This document shows, one piece after another, positions 53,497-63,850 of a DNA stretch of 64,000 bases. The DNA is from [Bacteroides] pectinophilus. GTDB lineage: Bacteria; Bacillota; Clostridia; Lachnospirales; Lachnospiraceae. The notes beneath the pieces were generated by a model. That model was not told where the DNA came from. It searched no databases and was given only the letters and a program-made list of their open reading frames with translations. Position 1 is the first letter of the stretch, and every line of letters starts with the position of its first letter. The DNA is taken from the NCBI GenBank assembly GCA_025146925.1, contig CP102260.1, positions 3,014,489 to 3,078,488 of the forward strand, written 5' to 3'. The position numbers and the translations under genes are program-made.

Positions 53497-54153
53497 TCAT
53501 TTAATATCCACTATCTTATTCTTAATTGCAAATACCGCAGCCTGCGTTCTGTCCGATACATTAATCTTACGGAATATATTAGATATATGATTCTTAACAG
53601 TACGCTCACTTATCTTAAGCTGCACTGCTATCTCTCTATTAAACATACCGTTAGCAATAAGCTTAAGTACCTGAAGTTCTCTCTTAGTAAGATCATTAAC
53701 CTTACCTGTCATTATATCACGCTCAACAAGGCTTGAATTAAGCAATGGTGTAAGTGAAGGTTCAACATATCCTTCTCCCATATGAACTGCTGTAATTGCC
53801 TTGCGTAAAGTTGCCGAATCCGAATCTTTAAGTACATATCCGTCACAGCCTATATCAAACACCTTAATAAGATAATCAATTTCTTTGTGAATAGTAAGAA
53901 CTATTACCTTATTAGTAAGCTGTTGCTGTTTCATAATATTAAGTACCTGTATACCATCCAGATTAGGCATATTGATATCGAGAAGAACTATTTCCGGATT
54001 AAGCTTGTTTATAAGATTAAGACATTCATATCCGTCACTTGCCTCACCTACAATCTCAATATCGCCTTCAAGTTCAAGTATCTGTTTGAGACCCTCACGA
54101 ATCATTGCATGATCATCAGCAATAAGTATTCGAATTGGTTTGTTATCATTCAT
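53497..54153 (-). CDS. NarL/LuxR-family response regulator
   Basis: 218 residues from MNDNKPIRILIADDHAMIRE (GGAGGAAGAAAGTA before the ATG). Receiver with acidic pair ADDH, phospho-Asp in IVLLDINMPNLDG; C-terminal LuxR HTH with LTKRELQVLKLIANGMFNRE and LKISERTVKNHISNIFRKIN. Overlaps the kinase gene by 8 bp. The DegU-like architecture near parA is common in Lachnospiraceae; target genes unknown. Confidence 0.93.
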   Translation of the reverse strand: MNDNKPIRILIADDHAMIREGLKQILELEGDIEIVGEASDGYECLNLINKLNPEIVLLDINMPNLDGIQVLNIMKQQQLTNKVIVLTIHKEIDYLIKVFDIGCDGYVLKDSDSATLRKAITAVHMGEGYVEPSLTPLLNSSLVERDIMTGKVNDLTKRELQVLKLIANGMFNREIAVQLKISERTVKNHISNIFRKINVSDRTQAAVFAIKNKIVDIK

Positions 54154-55153
54154 TACTTTCTTCCTCCGTATGTGAGACACATGGTATTCTGATTATATTG
54201 CATGTTCCACTGTCATGACTGCAGTCAATTACTCCGTTGAGAAGTTTAACACGTTCTTTTATAATTGCGAGTCCGAATCCCGAATTATGCTTTTCCCGGT
54301 TATCTCTGTTGACGGCATCATCATCATAGCCTTTACCATCATCTTTGTGATTAATAACAATCTCATTATTATCTGAAGAAACAGATATATTAATATTATT
54401 GCCTTCGGAATACTTTATCGAGTTACTTGTCAGTTCCTGTATTATTCTAAATACCGACAATCCGATTACATCATCAACAAAGCTTTCATCAAGGTCTTCC
54501 ATATCTATAGTAATATTCATATCTGTCTGTGATTCACACTGATTAATATATCTGCTTAACGTTGTCTTAAAGCCTACATCATCAAGTGCCATTGGCCGCA
54601 AATCATAGATAATATCACGAAGTTCATCGATGCACTCTCTCATAGTCTTATTAATAACTTCAAGTTCAAGCTTTGCACGTTGCGAATCGGAATCCATTAC
54701 CATCTGAACAAATTCAGACTTGTGAATAAGTGCAGTCATCTTCTGAACAACAGAATCATGTATGTCGCGCGCTATTCTCTGACGTTCACTCTCTCTGATT
54801 GAAAGCATCTTATATCCGTTTACATCATATAAAGGAACTTCTTTATCAACTTCACCAATCTTATCAAGTCTGTTATCAATGATTACAACTCTTTTTTTCA
54901 TAACATCAATGTCTTTTTGCAGGCTATCTCTTCGCTCTTTAAGTAACCTTATCTCACGCATCTCATCAGATTCATTCTTATCTGCCGGCTTAAAGACATT
55001 AATAGTATTATCAACCTGTAGTTCAAGCTTTTTGATTGCATCATCAATAGATGCGATATTGAGTTCACATCTGTATATGTTGCTTTCTTTTTCTTTTCTT
55101 TCTACTTTCAGATTGTTCTTTTCGGTAGTAAGGAATTCCTTTATCTTATTCAT
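54146..55153 (-). CDS. DegS-like sensor histidine kinase (HisKA_3)
   Basis: About 335 residues from MNKIKEFLTTEKNNLKVERK (GGGGATATCT before it; Met at 55171 possible). No membrane span: a soluble kinase with an N-terminal coiled coil (about 15-110). HisKA_3 box ERQRIARDIHDSVVQKMTAL with phospho-His, then HATPase QELTSNSIKYSEGNNINISV and NHKDDGKGYDDD, SGFGLAIIKERV. Cognate of the overlapping response regulator. Confidence 0.92.
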   Translation of the reverse strand: MNKIKEFLTTEKNNLKVERKEKESNIYRCELNIASIDDAIKKLELQVDNTINVFKPADKNESDEMREIRLLKERRDSLQKDIDVMKKRVVIIDNRLDKIGEVDKEVPLYDVNGYKMLSIRESERQRIARDIHDSVVQKMTALIHKSEFVQMVMDSDSQRAKLELEVINKTMRECIDELRDIIYDLRPMALDDVGFKTTLSRYINQCESQTDMNITIDMEDLDESFVDDVIGLSVFRIIQELTSNSIKYSEGNNINISVSSDNNEIVINHKDDGKGYDDDAVNRDNREKHNSGFGLAIIKERVKLLNGVIDCSHDSGTCNIIRIPCVSHTEEESNE

Positions 55154-55321
55154 AGATATCCCCATATTCATTAAATCTGTAATAATCCGCTCATATACTT
55201 ACATATTTTATATATTATATCGCATTTTTGTGCAAATTTAAAGCTTTTTATTCTTACTCCCATATATTATAATAATAGATAAAGCAAATAATGTATATAT
55301 TTATTTAGGAATGGAGATATA

Positions 55322-56266
55322 ATGAATAAGTGGCACAAATTTGGCATTGCTGCAGGAATAACCGGAAGTGCAGCATTTATAACATATCTTATTAACCGTG
55401 TAATATTCTCAACCTCAGTATCTTTTGAAGTTACACAGACTAATGACAGACAGATATACAACTGGAGATTTGGTGATATATCATATCGTGTAAAAGGAAG
55501 CGGAACACCTCTTCTTCTGATTCATGACCTTACACCGGTATCAGGAGCCTACGAATGGAACAAAGTCTTTGATGAACTTGCCAAAGATCATACCGTATAT
55601 GCCATAGACCTTATCGGCTGCGGCTATTCATCCAAGCCATCGATTACTTATACAGCATATCTGTATGTGCAGCTTATTGAAGATTTCATTAAAAATGTTA
55701 TCGGCAGACGAACTGATGTAATTGTAACCGGTGACAGTGCACCTATTGTAATAATGGCGTGCCATAATAATGATACTCTTTTCAACAAACTTATCCTCAT
55801 TAATCCGGAGAATTTTGAAAGTTGTTCACAAATTCCCGGTAAAAGAATGAACATATTCAGGAAACTGCTTAACACAGCCATAATAGGCAATTCTATTTAT
55901 AATATGTCAGTTTCAAAGAATGCAATAACTGAACTTTGCCAGAACAGGCTTTTCTACAGCAAAGCCTCTGCTTCTGTTATTAATGCACTCCATGAGACAG
56001 CCCATCTTGGCGGATTTGGTGCGAGACACCTTTATGCAAGTACAAGATGTCATTACACATCTGTCAATATAAATAAAGCTCTTGCAGCAATCAATAACAG
56101 TATCTTTATAATTGCCGGGGATAATGCAGTTAATATGGAACATACAATCGAAGAGTACATAGAGACCAATCCGGTCATAGAAAGTGCTGTGATACCGCGC
56201 TCCAGACATCTGCCGCAGCTTGAACGTCCGGCGCGCTTTATCAATCAGCTCAGAATATTTTTATAA
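55322..56266 (+). CDS. Alpha/beta hydrolase with N-terminal membrane anchor
   Basis: 314 residues; hydrophobic N-terminus (FGIAAGITGSAAFITYLINR) is a probable signal anchor. Hydrolase fold: LLLIHDLTPVSGAYEWNKVF (oxyanion region), IDLIGCGYSSKP, nucleophile elbow VTGDSAPIV (GDSAP; the usual second Gly is replaced), and C-terminal SRHLPQLERP with the catalytic His. Substrate unknown; closest in style to haloalkane-dehalogenase/esterase-like proteins. Single plus-strand gene in this minus-strand region. Confidence 0.82.
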   Translation: MNKWHKFGIAAGITGSAAFITYLINRVIFSTSVSFEVTQTNDRQIYNWRFGDISYRVKGSGTPLLLIHDLTPVSGAYEWNKVFDELAKDHTVYAIDLIGCGYSSKPSITYTAYLYVQLIEDFIKNVIGRRTDVIVTGDSAPIVIMACHNNDTLFNKLILINPENFESCSQIPGKRMNIFRKLLNTAIIGNSIYNMSVSKNAITELCQNRLFYSKASASVINALHETAHLGGFGARHLYASTRCHYTSVNINKALAAINNSIFIIAGDNAVNMEHTIEEYIETNPVIESAVIPRSRHLPQLERPARFINQLRIFL

Positions 56267-56268
56267 AT

Positions 56269-57003
56269 TTACAATGGCTTACTTGATGGAAGTCCTGCTT
56301 TGCGAGGATACTTCTTATCTGTGTGAGCCATTTTTTTGATTATAACAAAAGAACGCTCTATATCTGTACCCGGAAGTGTGAGCTTCTTAACACCTATTGT
56401 CTTTGCACCGAGAAGCTTAAGCGCATGAGTTGCAGTCTTAAGTTCATCATCAATATCGCCTGATTTGTAGGAGATAAAATATCCTCCTGTTTTAACATAC
56501 GGCAGACAATATTCTGCAAGAGTTGAAAGAGTGGCAACTGCCCTGGACACGCACAGATCATAACTCTCCCTGTAATCAGGCTCTCTTGCATAGTCCTCTG
56601 CTCTTCCATGAATTGCTTCTATATCATTAAGTCCCACAGTTGATATAACCTCATTAAGGAACTTAATTCTCTTGTTAAGTGAATCAAGAAGAGTAACCTT
56701 TACACTAGGAAATGCTATCTTAAGCGGAATTCCCGGGAATCCCGCACCGGTACCGATATCAATAACCTTAATCGCAGTATTGGTGTCCGGAAGCATCTTT
56801 GCATATTCTTTATCATCAAATACTGTCTTAACAGCAAGACTGTCAAGAAAATGTTTAACATACACATCATCCTTTTCAGTAATTGCCGTAAGATTCATAA
56901 CCTTATTCCATTCCACAAGAAGCTCATAATACTTCTGAAGTGCTTCCTCCATAGAATCATCAAGCTCTACATTAATTTCATTAAGAGCATCCGTAAAATT
57001 CAT
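56269..57003 (-). CDS. rsmG: 16S rRNA (guanine527-N7)-methyltransferase
   Basis: 244 residues from MNFTDALNEINVELD (GGAGATTAGT before this ATG). SAM-binding IDIGTGAGFPGIPLKIAFPS, LLDSLNKRIKFLNEV and SRAVATLSTLAEYCLPYVK. Methylates G527 of 16S rRNA. Convergent with the alpha/beta hydrolase (2 bp gap) and downstream of mnmG. Confidence 0.95.
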   Translation of the reverse strand: MNFTDALNEINVELDDSMEEALQKYYELLVEWNKVMNLTAITEKDDVYVKHFLDSLAVKTVFDDKEYAKMLPDTNTAIKVIDIGTGAGFPGIPLKIAFPSVKVTLLDSLNKRIKFLNEVISTVGLNDIEAIHGRAEDYAREPDYRESYDLCVSRAVATLSTLAEYCLPYVKTGGYFISYKSGDIDDELKTATHALKLLGAKTIGVKKLTLPGTDIERSFVIIKKMAHTDKKYPRKAGLPSSKPL

Positions 57004-57119
57004 ACTAATCTCCATTCCGCAGGCACAAAGTGCCGGATGAATTGCGGGCCAAACGTCAGATTTGGCTCTGCGACAGATGCTATTTGTGGTACCTGCGGCA
57101 CAAATAGCTGTGTAAAAAA

Positions 57120-59018
57120 TCAGGCATCAGGCTGATTTTTCACACTTCTCACACTATCCATATACACAAGCAATACTGAGATATCTGCCGGCGATACTCC
57201 CGATATTCTCTGTGCCTGTCCTACATTGAGCGGTCTGAACTTATCAAGCTTCTGTACTGCTTCGCTTCTTAGACCGCTTATTGCCTTATAATCTATATCA
57301 GACGGAATTTTCTTATTCTCGAGCTTCTTAAAATGCTCTACCTGCCTGCGCTGACGCTCAATGTATCCGGCATACTTTATATTAATATTAACCTGTTCTC
57401 TGATATCTTCGCTAAGTTCAGGTCTGTCCTTATCAATCGGTTCAATGTCGTCATATGAAAGCTCAGGTCTTCTCACAAGGTCAGCAAGTGTTACTCCGTT
57501 AGTAAGAAGCGTGCTGTTCCTGCGCTCAAGAAGTTCCTGCACATTCTGTGATGTCCCGACAAACGTATTGTTAAGTCTTTCTATTTCTTCGTTTATTGCC
57601 TTTTCCTTATACTTAACGTAATTCATTCTCTTCTCGTCAATAAGACCTATCTCATAGCCATAATGTGTAAGCCTTAAGTCTGCATTATCCTGACGCAGAA
57701 GAAGCCTGTATTCAGCCCTTGAAGTCATCATTCTGTAAGGCTCTGTATTCTCCTTTGTTACAAGGTCATCAATAAGAACCCCTATGTAGCTTTCCGAACG
57801 CTTCAGTATAAGCGGTGACTTGCCAAGTACCTTCATCGCTGCATTAATCCCCGCGATGATTCCCTGTGACGCAGCCTCCTCATAGCCTGAGCTTCCGTTG
57901 AACTGTCCGCCTGCAAACAGACCTTCTATATTCTTGAATTCAAGTGAAAGCTTAAGCTGTACAGGATCTATACAGTCATATTCTATTGCATATGCATTAC
58001 GCACGATGCGGACATTTTCAAGTCCCGGAACTGTACGGTACATCTCATACTGCACATCTTCAGGAAGCGAACTTGACATTCCTCCAAGATACATCTCGTT
58101 AGTATAATTGCCCTCAGGCTCGATAAATACCTGATGTCTTTCTTTATCAGCGAATCTTACGACCTTATCTTCAATTGAAGGGCAGTATCTCGGGCCGGTT
58201 CCGTGTATTACACCTGAATAAAGAGGTGACCTGTCAAGATTGGCTCTTATAATCTCATGTGTCTTCTCGTTAGTATATGTCAGCCAGCATGATACCTGCT
58301 CTTTCTGAATATCGTCAGGATTGGTTGTAAATGAAAACGGAACAATTTTGTCATCACCCTTCTGCTCTGCCATCTTTGAAAAATCAATAGAACGCTTATC
58401 AACTCTTGCTGGAGTTCCCGTCTTGAATCTTCTTACACTTATTCCATTGGCAATAAGGGATTCTGTAAGATGATTTGCAGCCTGAAGCCCATTAGGTCCT
58501 GTATAGTTGCTTACATCGCCATATATACAGCGCGCCTTAAGATATGTTCCCGTACAAAGTATAACGGCTTTTGCATGGTACACAGCTCCCGAGTATGTCT
58601 TAACACCCTGCACTCTGCCGTCATTTACTATAAGCTCACTCACTTCAGCCTGTCTTATATGAAGATGTTCCGTATTCTCCATAACCATACGCATTCTTCT
58701 GCTGTAATCCTGCTTATCAGCCTGTGCACGCAAGGAATGTACGGCAGGGCCCTTTGACGCATTAAGCATCTTGGACTGTATAAATGTTGCATCTATATTC
58801 TTACCCATCTCTCCGCCAAGCGCATCAATCTCTCTTACCAGATGTCCCTTTGAACTTCCGCCTATATTAGGGTTACAAGGCATAAGTGCTATACTCTCAA
58901 CACTTACCGTAAAGCATATTGTTTCAAGTCCAAGACGTGCACATGCAAGTGCTGCCTCACATCCGGCATGTCCGGCTCCTACTACGACAACGTCATAACT
59001 TTCTTCTACATTTTTCAT
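57120..59018 (-). CDS. mnmG: tRNA uridine-5-carboxymethylaminomethyl synthesis enzyme MnmG (GidA)
   Basis: About 632 residues from [20 protein letters not shown] (AGGAATAACCTA before the ATG). FAD-binding [50 protein letters not shown] and [20 protein letters not shown]. With MnmE it modifies the wobble uridine of tRNAs. The 116-bp gap to rsmG contains only GC-rich partial repeats. Confidence 0.97.
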   Translation of the reverse strand: MKNVEESYDVVVVGAGHAGCEAALACARLGLETICFTVSVESIALMPCNPNIGGSSKGHLVREIDALGGEMGKNIDATFIQSKMLNASKGPAVHSLRAQADKQDYSRRMRMVMENTEHLHIRQAEVSELIVNDGRVQGVKTYSGAVYHAKAVILCTGTYLKARCIYGDVSNYTGPNGLQAANHLTESLIANGISVRRFKTGTPARVDKRSIDFSKMAEQKGDDKIVPFSFTTNPDDIQKEQVSCWLTYTNEKTHEIIRANLDRSPLYSGVIHGTGPRYCPSIEDKVVRFADKERHQVFIEPEGNYTNEMYLGGMSSSLPEDVQYEMYRTVPGLENVRIVRNAYAIEYDCIDPVQLKLSLEFKNIEGLFAGGQFNGSSGYEEAASQGIIAGINAAMKVLGKSPLILKRSESYIGVLIDDLVTKENTEPYRMMTSRAEYRLLLRQDNADLRLTHYGYEIGLIDEKRMNYVKYKEKAINEEIERLNNTFVGTSQNVQELLERRNSTLLTNGVTLADLVRRPELSYDDIEPIDKDRPELSEDIREQVNINIKYAGYIERQRRQVEHFKKLENKKIPSDIDYKAISGLRSEAVQKLDKFRPLNVGQAQRISGVSPADISVLLVYMDSVRSVKNQPDA

Positions 59019-59046
59019 TAGGTTATTCCTCTTATTATAAATATCT

Positions 59047-60426
59047 TTATTTTCCCATACAGAATTTACTGAATATCTGATTAACAAGATCATCCTCAAC
59101 AGCCTGACCTATTATCTTGCCAAGACTCTCATACGCATTAAGCAGGTCAATCGTATAACAGTCCTCAGGCATTCCGTTCTCAATGCTCTCTTTTACAAGT
59201 TTAAGACTGTTTATTGATTCTTTCAACATATTTTTATGTCTTGCATTGGTAATGTAAATCTGGTCGTTGCTGCTTATCTGTCCGGCAAAAAACATCTGCC
59301 TTATTGTATCTGAAAGCTCACGGATTCCGGTCTGCTCCCTTGCGGATATTGCAAGAACAGGAAAATCAGTATGTGCTCTCATCTGCTCTACTGAGAGCAC
59401 ATTTTCAACATCTGTCTTGTTTAGAAGAACAATAACATGTCTTCCTTTTACAAAATCAAGTATTTTCTTATCATTATCATCCAGATTGCGTGTTGCATCG
59501 GCAACATATATTATAAGGTCAGCGTTCCCGGCACATTTCATTGCCTTCTCTATACCTATTTTTTCAACAATATCCTCAGTATCACGTATTCCCGCCGTAT
59601 CAGTAAGATTAAGAATAACGCCGTCAAGACTTATGGATTCCTCCAGCGTATCTCTTGTTGTTCCTGCAATATCCGTTACTATTGCCCTGTCCTCACCCGC
59701 AAGCGCATTAAGCAGACTTGACTTACCGGCGTTGGTCTTACCTAATATTACAGTTCTTATTCCATCCTTTAAAATACGTCCGTTATCAGAAGTTTTCAAC
59801 AAAGAGTCTAGCTTATCCACACACTTATCCACATCTTCAGCTAACTTATCACCATATCCGTCAAGCGTATAGTGCTCAGGATCATCAAGCGCAGCCTCGA
59901 TAAATGCTGTATTGTCAAGGATTATCTCTCTTATCCGCGTAATTTCTTCTGAAAGTTTTCCACGAAGCTGCATTACCGATGATGACAGCGCATACTCATT
60001 CTGTGAGTTGATAATGTCAATTACCGACTCAGCCTGCGTTAAGTCGATTCTTCCGTTAAGAAATGCTCGCTTGGTAAATTCTCCGGGCTCTGCCGGCCTT
60101 GCTCCCGCATCTATTACTGCATCAAGAATTTTCCTTGTTACAAGTATTCCACCGTGACAGTTAATCTCTGCTACGTCCTCGCGTGTGTATGTATTAGGTG
60201 CTTTCATGACTGAGACAAGTACTTCATCAAGCACCTTATCATCTTTTACTATTGTCCCATAATGTATTGTATGGCTTGCACAGTCTGCAAGTTTTTTGCC
60301 TGAGACGCCTCTGAAAAGTCTGTCTGCAACTTCTATTGCTTCATCTCCGCTTATTCTTATTATTCCTATGCCGCCGCTTCCCATCGTTCCTGTAGATATG
60401 GCTGCTATAGTATCTGTTATAAACAT
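59047..60426 (-). CDS. mnmE: tRNA modification GTPase MnmE (TrmE)
   Basis: 459 residues from [20 protein letters not shown] (GGAGGTGT before this ATG). N-terminal tetrahydrofolate-binding domain, helical domain, G domain with G1 [17 protein letters not shown]3 DTAG and G4 NKTD, and the C-terminal Cys motif FSKFCMGK. Partner of MnmG. Confidence 0.97.
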   Translation of the reverse strand: MFITDTIAAISTGTMGSGGIGIIRISGDEAIEVADRLFRGVSGKKLADCASHTIHYGTIVKDDKVLDEVLVSVMKAPNTYTREDVAEINCHGGILVTRKILDAVIDAGARPAEPGEFTKRAFLNGRIDLTQAESVIDIINSQNEYALSSSVMQLRGKLSEEITRIREIILDNTAFIEAALDDPEHYTLDGYGDKLAEDVDKCVDKLDSLLKTSDNGRILKDGIRTVILGKTNAGKSSLLNALAGEDRAIVTDIAGTTRDTLEESISLDGVILNLTDTAGIRDTEDIVEKIGIEKAMKCAGNADLIIYVADATRNLDDNDKKILDFVKGRHVIVLLNKTDVENVLSVEQMRAHTDFPVLAISAREQTGIRELSDTIRQMFFAGQISSNDQIYITNARHKNMLKESINSLKLVKESIENGMPEDCYTIDLLNAYESLGKIIGQAVEDDLVNQIFSKFCMGK

Positions 60427-60479
60427 ACACACCTCCATACATCTATATATTATGGTTAAAATATTCCTATATTAAAACA

Positions 60480-60508
60480 GGCATACAGTGCTCCGAACAC
60501 TGTATGCC
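60480..60508 (-). terminator. Terminator between jag and mnmE
   Basis: Perfect 11-bp arms GGCATACAGTG (60480-60490) and CACTGTATGCC (60498-60508), then TGTTTT on the minus strand. Separates the rpmH-jag cluster from mnmE. Confidence 0.85.
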
Positions 60509-60536
60509 CAACATGATTCTTAAGTCCGGACCTGAA

Positions 60537-61373
60537 TTAGTTTCTGCCGTAATCCTTCTTATAATTATCACGTCCACCTGAACGGTAATCATTCTTAAGA
60601 TATACTATTACATGTCTGAAAGGCTCCTCGCCCTCACTTCTTGTTGCTACGAACTTATCATTCTGAAGTGCTGAATGAATAATACGTCTCTCATAAGGAT
60701 TCATTGGCTCAAGAGATACAGGTCTCTTAGAACGCTTAACCTTATATGCAATATTCTTGGCAAGTGATTCTAGTGTCTCTTTTCTTCTCTTGCGGTAATC
60801 TTCTGTATCAACCTTGACACGCATGTACTTCTCGTTCTCTTTATTAACAACAAGACTTACAAGATACTGTATTGAATCAAGTGTCTGACCTCGCTTACCG
60901 ATAAGAAGTCCCATCTCATCGCCACCGAGTTCTACATTAACGCAGCCCTCTTCTTCATTAATCTTAATGTCAATATTAACATCCATATCCATTGCCTTGA
61001 ACATATTATCAAGGAAATCACGTATTACTTTATCAACATCGCATGTAACTACCATCTTCTTGTGTGGCTCAGATAAAACTTCATCACTGTTATCTGAAGT
61101 TACATCCGCCTTATCAGAATTAGCAGCAGGCGCCGCAGCTTCCGTACTCTTAACTTCAGCAGCCTTTTCTTCCTCTGCCTTCTTCTCTGCCTCAACTTCA
61201 GACTTAACCCATGCCTTAATCTTAGCAGGGCGGCTTCCAAAGCCAAGAATTCCGTTACTTCCCTTATCTATTACATCATAACCAATGTTATCACTTGTTG
61301 TTTCAAGCTCAACAATTGCATTCATAAATGCGTCTTCTACCGACTTACCGGTAATCTCAATAACATTTGCCAT
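60537..61373 (-). CDS. jag: RNA-binding protein Jag/KhpB
   Basis: 278 residues: Jag-N domain (ANVIEITGKSVEDAFMNAIV, GSNGILGFGSRPAKIKAWV), an Ala/Glu/Lys linker, a KH domain (GGDEMGLLIGKRGQTLDSIQ) and an R3H domain (ESLAKNIAYKVKRSKRPVSL, NPYERRIIHSALQ). Post-transcriptional regulator of cell wall and elongation in Firmicutes. 12 bp after yidC. Confidence 0.95.
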   Translation of the reverse strand: MANVIEITGKSVEDAFMNAIVELETTSDNIGYDVIDKGSNGILGFGSRPAKIKAWVKSEVEAEKKAEEEKAAEVKSTEAAAPAANSDKADVTSDNSDEVLSEPHKKMVVTCDVDKVIRDFLDNMFKAMDMDVNIDIKINEEEGCVNVELGGDEMGLLIGKRGQTLDSIQYLVSLVVNKENEKYMRVKVDTEDYRKRRKETLESLAKNIAYKVKRSKRPVSLEPMNPYERRIIHSALQNDKFVATRSEGEEPFRHVIVYLKNDYRSGGRDNYKKDYGRN

Positions 61374-61385
61374 TATTTATTCCTC

Positions 61386-62642
61386 CTACTTATTGTGCTT
61401 CTCATTCTTTTCGTTGTACTTAGACACCATATTAGCCTTAGCTGAGAGACTTCCCGGCTTAGCTGATGAAGACTTATAATACTCAGTAGAATCAATTATC
61501 TCCTTAATCTTCTTATCATTGGCTTCTTTCTTAGCCTTGGCCTGTTCTAACTTATCCTGTGATGAAGCTATTGACTTGGTAGATATCTTTGCATTATTAG
61601 TAATCTTCTGCTCCGGAAGACCCTGTTTTGCTCTCTTCTTATTAATCTTATCGACATTTTCCTTAACTATCTCATCAACACCCTTCTTATCGAAGTACTT
61701 GTTAATGATGAACTGCTGAAGAATCTGGAATACTGCTGTTGCTGACCAGTAGAGACCAAGACCAGCAGGAAGTGATATTGCCATTACTGCAGACATAATA
61801 GGCATTACTGTATTCATCATCTTCATTGATGCTGCAGCAGGGTTGTCCTCATTATTGCCGGTTGCCGGATTCTGTGTCTGCATCATTCTTACACTGAGAT
61901 ACTGTGTAACACCTGCAAGTATAGGTATCAGAATTGGAAGACCTAAAGTAAGTCCCGGATTCTGTGACATGTTAATAGTAAGGAATGAATTCATATGATT
62001 GAACTCATTAAGGTTATTCGTTATAAGCTCTGCCTGTGCAGGAAAAAGCTCAATAAGCTTATTCCAGTTATCTGTTGAGAATACATTAAGCACATCAATA
62101 ATGCTGTTCATATTCGTCAGATCCTTATTGGCAAACTGAGTAAAGTTGCTGCTTAAGATATCCTGATATCCTGCAACTGACATAATTCCGTTGTCACTTG
62201 AAAGCATTGCAGTAAAAAGCAGCTTAATCTTCGGAACATATGCAGGAATATTCTGAATAATCCTGTACAATGCCAAAAGAATAGGAAACTGTATAAGAAG
62301 CTGTGCGCATCCGCCTGTAGGTGAAGTGCCATACTTTGCATATACAGCCTTTGTCTCCTCCTGCATCTTAAGCATCTCGTTCTGATCCTTGGTATTCTTA
62401 TACTTCTTCTGAATTGCCTGAAGCTCCGGCTGCATTACTGTTGACAGCTTGGTGAACTTCATCTGCTTAACTGTAAGCGGCATCATAAGAAGCTTGGTTA
62501 CAAATGTAAAAATGATGATTGCAAGACCGATGTTAGGTATTCCTATTGCATCAAGTCCCAAAAACAGCCAGTTCATAATATAACCAAGAAGCTTAGCTAC
62601 CGGTCCTATTATAAATGTTGTGCTCTGTGTAAGTATTGCCAT
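61386..62642 (-). CDS. yidC: YidC/Oxa1-family membrane insertase
   Basis: 418 residues. Membrane spans near 10-60, 125-150, 235-260 and 285-310; TFVTKLLMMPLTVKQMKFTK and GGCAQLLIQFPILLALYRII are family blocks. Unlike many Firmicute homologues there is no lipobox. Long basic C-terminal tail. Inserts membrane proteins with or without SecYEG. Confidence 0.95.
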   Translation of the reverse strand: MAILTQSTTFIIGPVAKLLGYIMNWLFLGLDAIGIPNIGLAIIIFTFVTKLLMMPLTVKQMKFTKLSTVMQPELQAIQKKYKNTKDQNEMLKMQEETKAVYAKYGTSPTGGCAQLLIQFPILLALYRIIQNIPAYVPKIKLLFTAMLSSDNGIMSVAGYQDILSSNFTQFANKDLTNMNSIIDVLNVFSTDNWNKLIELFPAQAELITNNLNEFNHMNSFLTINMSQNPGLTLGLPILIPILAGVTQYLSVRMMQTQNPATGNNEDNPAAASMKMMNTVMPIMSAVMAISLPAGLGLYWSATAVFQILQQFIINKYFDKKGVDEIVKENVDKINKKRAKQGLPEQKITNNAKISTKSIASSQDKLEQAKAKKEANDKKIKEIIDSTEYYKSSSAKPGSLSAKANMVSKYNEKNEKHNK

Positions 62643-62672
62643 AAATCCTCCATAATGCTTAACTCATTCTGT

Positions 62673-62888
62673 TTATCTTAGCGGGTCGAATCCACCCTTT
62701 GCAAACGGATTACAGCGCAAAATTCTCTTTACAGCAAGAAAACTCCCCTTAACGGCTCCATATTTTTCAAGAGCCTGAACGGCATACTGACTGCATGTAG
62801 GTATATATATACAGTAGCTGTGCTTCTTAAGCGGAGACAGATATTTCTGATAAAATTTTATCGCTTTAATTAGAATTCGCCTGACCAT
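62673..62888 (-). CDS. yidD: Membrane protein insertion efficiency factor YidD
   Basis: 71 residues: IKFYQKYLSPLKKHSYCIYI, PTCSQYAVQALEKYG and ILRCNPFAKGGFDP, diagnostic of YidD. Its ATG directly follows the rnpA stop codon (TAGATG), so translation is coupled. Confidence 0.96.
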   Translation of the reverse strand: MVRRILIKAIKFYQKYLSPLKKHSYCIYIPTCSQYAVQALEKYGAVKGSFLAVKRILRCNPFAKGGFDPLR

Positions 62889-63233
62889 CTATTTGTTAAT
62901 GAGCTTATGCATTTTTAATAAGTGCAGAAGTGCACTTTCAGTTTCAAAATAATCTTTATTCTTTAAACCGGTTCTGGCCACTACTATAATATCAAAGCCA
63001 GTCATGACTTCATCTGCATGAAGCCTGTAGCTTTCTCTTATGAGTCTTGCCAGACGGTGTCGGACGATACTATTCCCGACCTTCTTACTCACAGATACCC
63101 CCAGACGGTTGGCATCCGTTCCATTCTCCAAAATGTAGACGACAAGTAATCTGTTGGCATATGACCTCTTGGCTGCATATACCCTGTTAAAATCCGTATT
63201 ACTTTTTAATGTTTCAAAATTCTTATACTTCAT
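62889..63233 (-). CDS. rnpA: Ribonuclease P protein component
   Basis: 114 residues from MKYKNFETLKSNTDFNRVYA (the Met at 63245 is less likely). Contains the RNR-like basic motif NRLGVSVSKKVGNSIVRHRL and ARLIRESYRLH. Binds the RNase P RNA for tRNA 5' processing. Confidence 0.95.
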   Translation of the reverse strand: MKYKNFETLKSNTDFNRVYAAKRSYANRLLVVYILENGTDANRLGVSVSKKVGNSIVRHRLARLIRESYRLHADEVMTGFDIIVVARTGLKNKDYFETESALLHLLKMHKLINK

Positions 63234-63296
63234 ATTCCGTACCAACTGCCTGTTAAAAATCTAAAAATGCTGAATAAAAAATGCTGCATGTAAAAA

Positions 63297-63318
63297 ACGT
63301 GCGCCATGCGGCGCACGT
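63297..63318 (-). terminator. Attenuator/terminator between rpmH and rnpA
   Basis: Perfect 9-bp arms ACGTGCGCC (63297-63305) and GGCGCACGT (63310-63318) around ATGC, followed by T6 on the minus strand. It would reduce rnpA expression relative to rpmH. Confidence 0.85.
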
Positions 63319-63349
63319 TGAAAAGCCACATGTTATGCGGCCCTAAGGT

Positions 63350-63484
63350 TTAAGCTGATAACTTCTTTCTTCCCTTTAATCTTCTGGCTGCTAATACCTT
63401 TCTGCCGCCCGGAGTACTCATTCTTGCTCTGAAACCATGAACCTTTGATCTTGATCTCTTCTTAGGCTGGAATGTCATCTTCAT
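63350..63484 (-). CDS. rpmH: Large ribosomal subunit protein bL34
   Basis: 44 residues: [44 protein letters not shown]. Textbook bL34 length and sequence; GAAGGAGGTGTGT before the ATG. Confidence 0.98.
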   Translation of the reverse strand: MKMTFQPKKRSRSKVHGFRARMSTPGGRKVLAARRLKGRKKLSA

Positions 63485-63599
63485 TTCTACACACCTCCTT
63501 CATCTACCAAATATAATTTCTATATAATTGGTACAAATAGTCATCATAATTAAATTTCAAAACATCATTTCAATTTTATGCATAAAGCAGCATTTTGTC

Positions 63600-63850
63600 A
63601 AGAAAAATTTGCGATTTACTGCAATTACACAGCGATTCACCAATATATAGTATTAATCCACAAGTTATCAACAATTTGTGGACAACTTGTGGATAACTGT
63701 GCATATCAGGACATATTTTTTCAAAATTCGCGTAAAATCAAGGCTTAATCAGTGTTGAATGTGTGTGGAACTTTTCCACATGCCTCAATTTCTGCTTATT
63801 TCCATACAAATATTAACATATGTGGACAAATGCTTTTTCCACTAAAATAT
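63600..63850. other. Origin of replication region with DnaA boxes
   Basis: DnaA-box-like 9-mers: TTATCAACA (63665-63673), TGTGGACAA (63677-63685), TGTGGATAA (63688-63696, exact box on the minus strand), TTTTCCACA (63772-63780), TGTGGACAA (63821-63829) and a one-mismatch TAATCCACA (63654-63662). AT-rich sequence surrounds them. Divergent from rpmH, as in the rpmH-oriC-dnaA arrangement of Firmicutes, so dnaA is expected just right of the window. The 516-bp end of the window after rpmH has no gene. Confidence 0.88.

Noticed and set aside
57016..57119. Structured RNA between mnmG and rsmG
   Set aside because: Only partial GC-rich repeats (GCAGGCAC / CTGCGGCAC); no stable consistent stem with a terminator was found.
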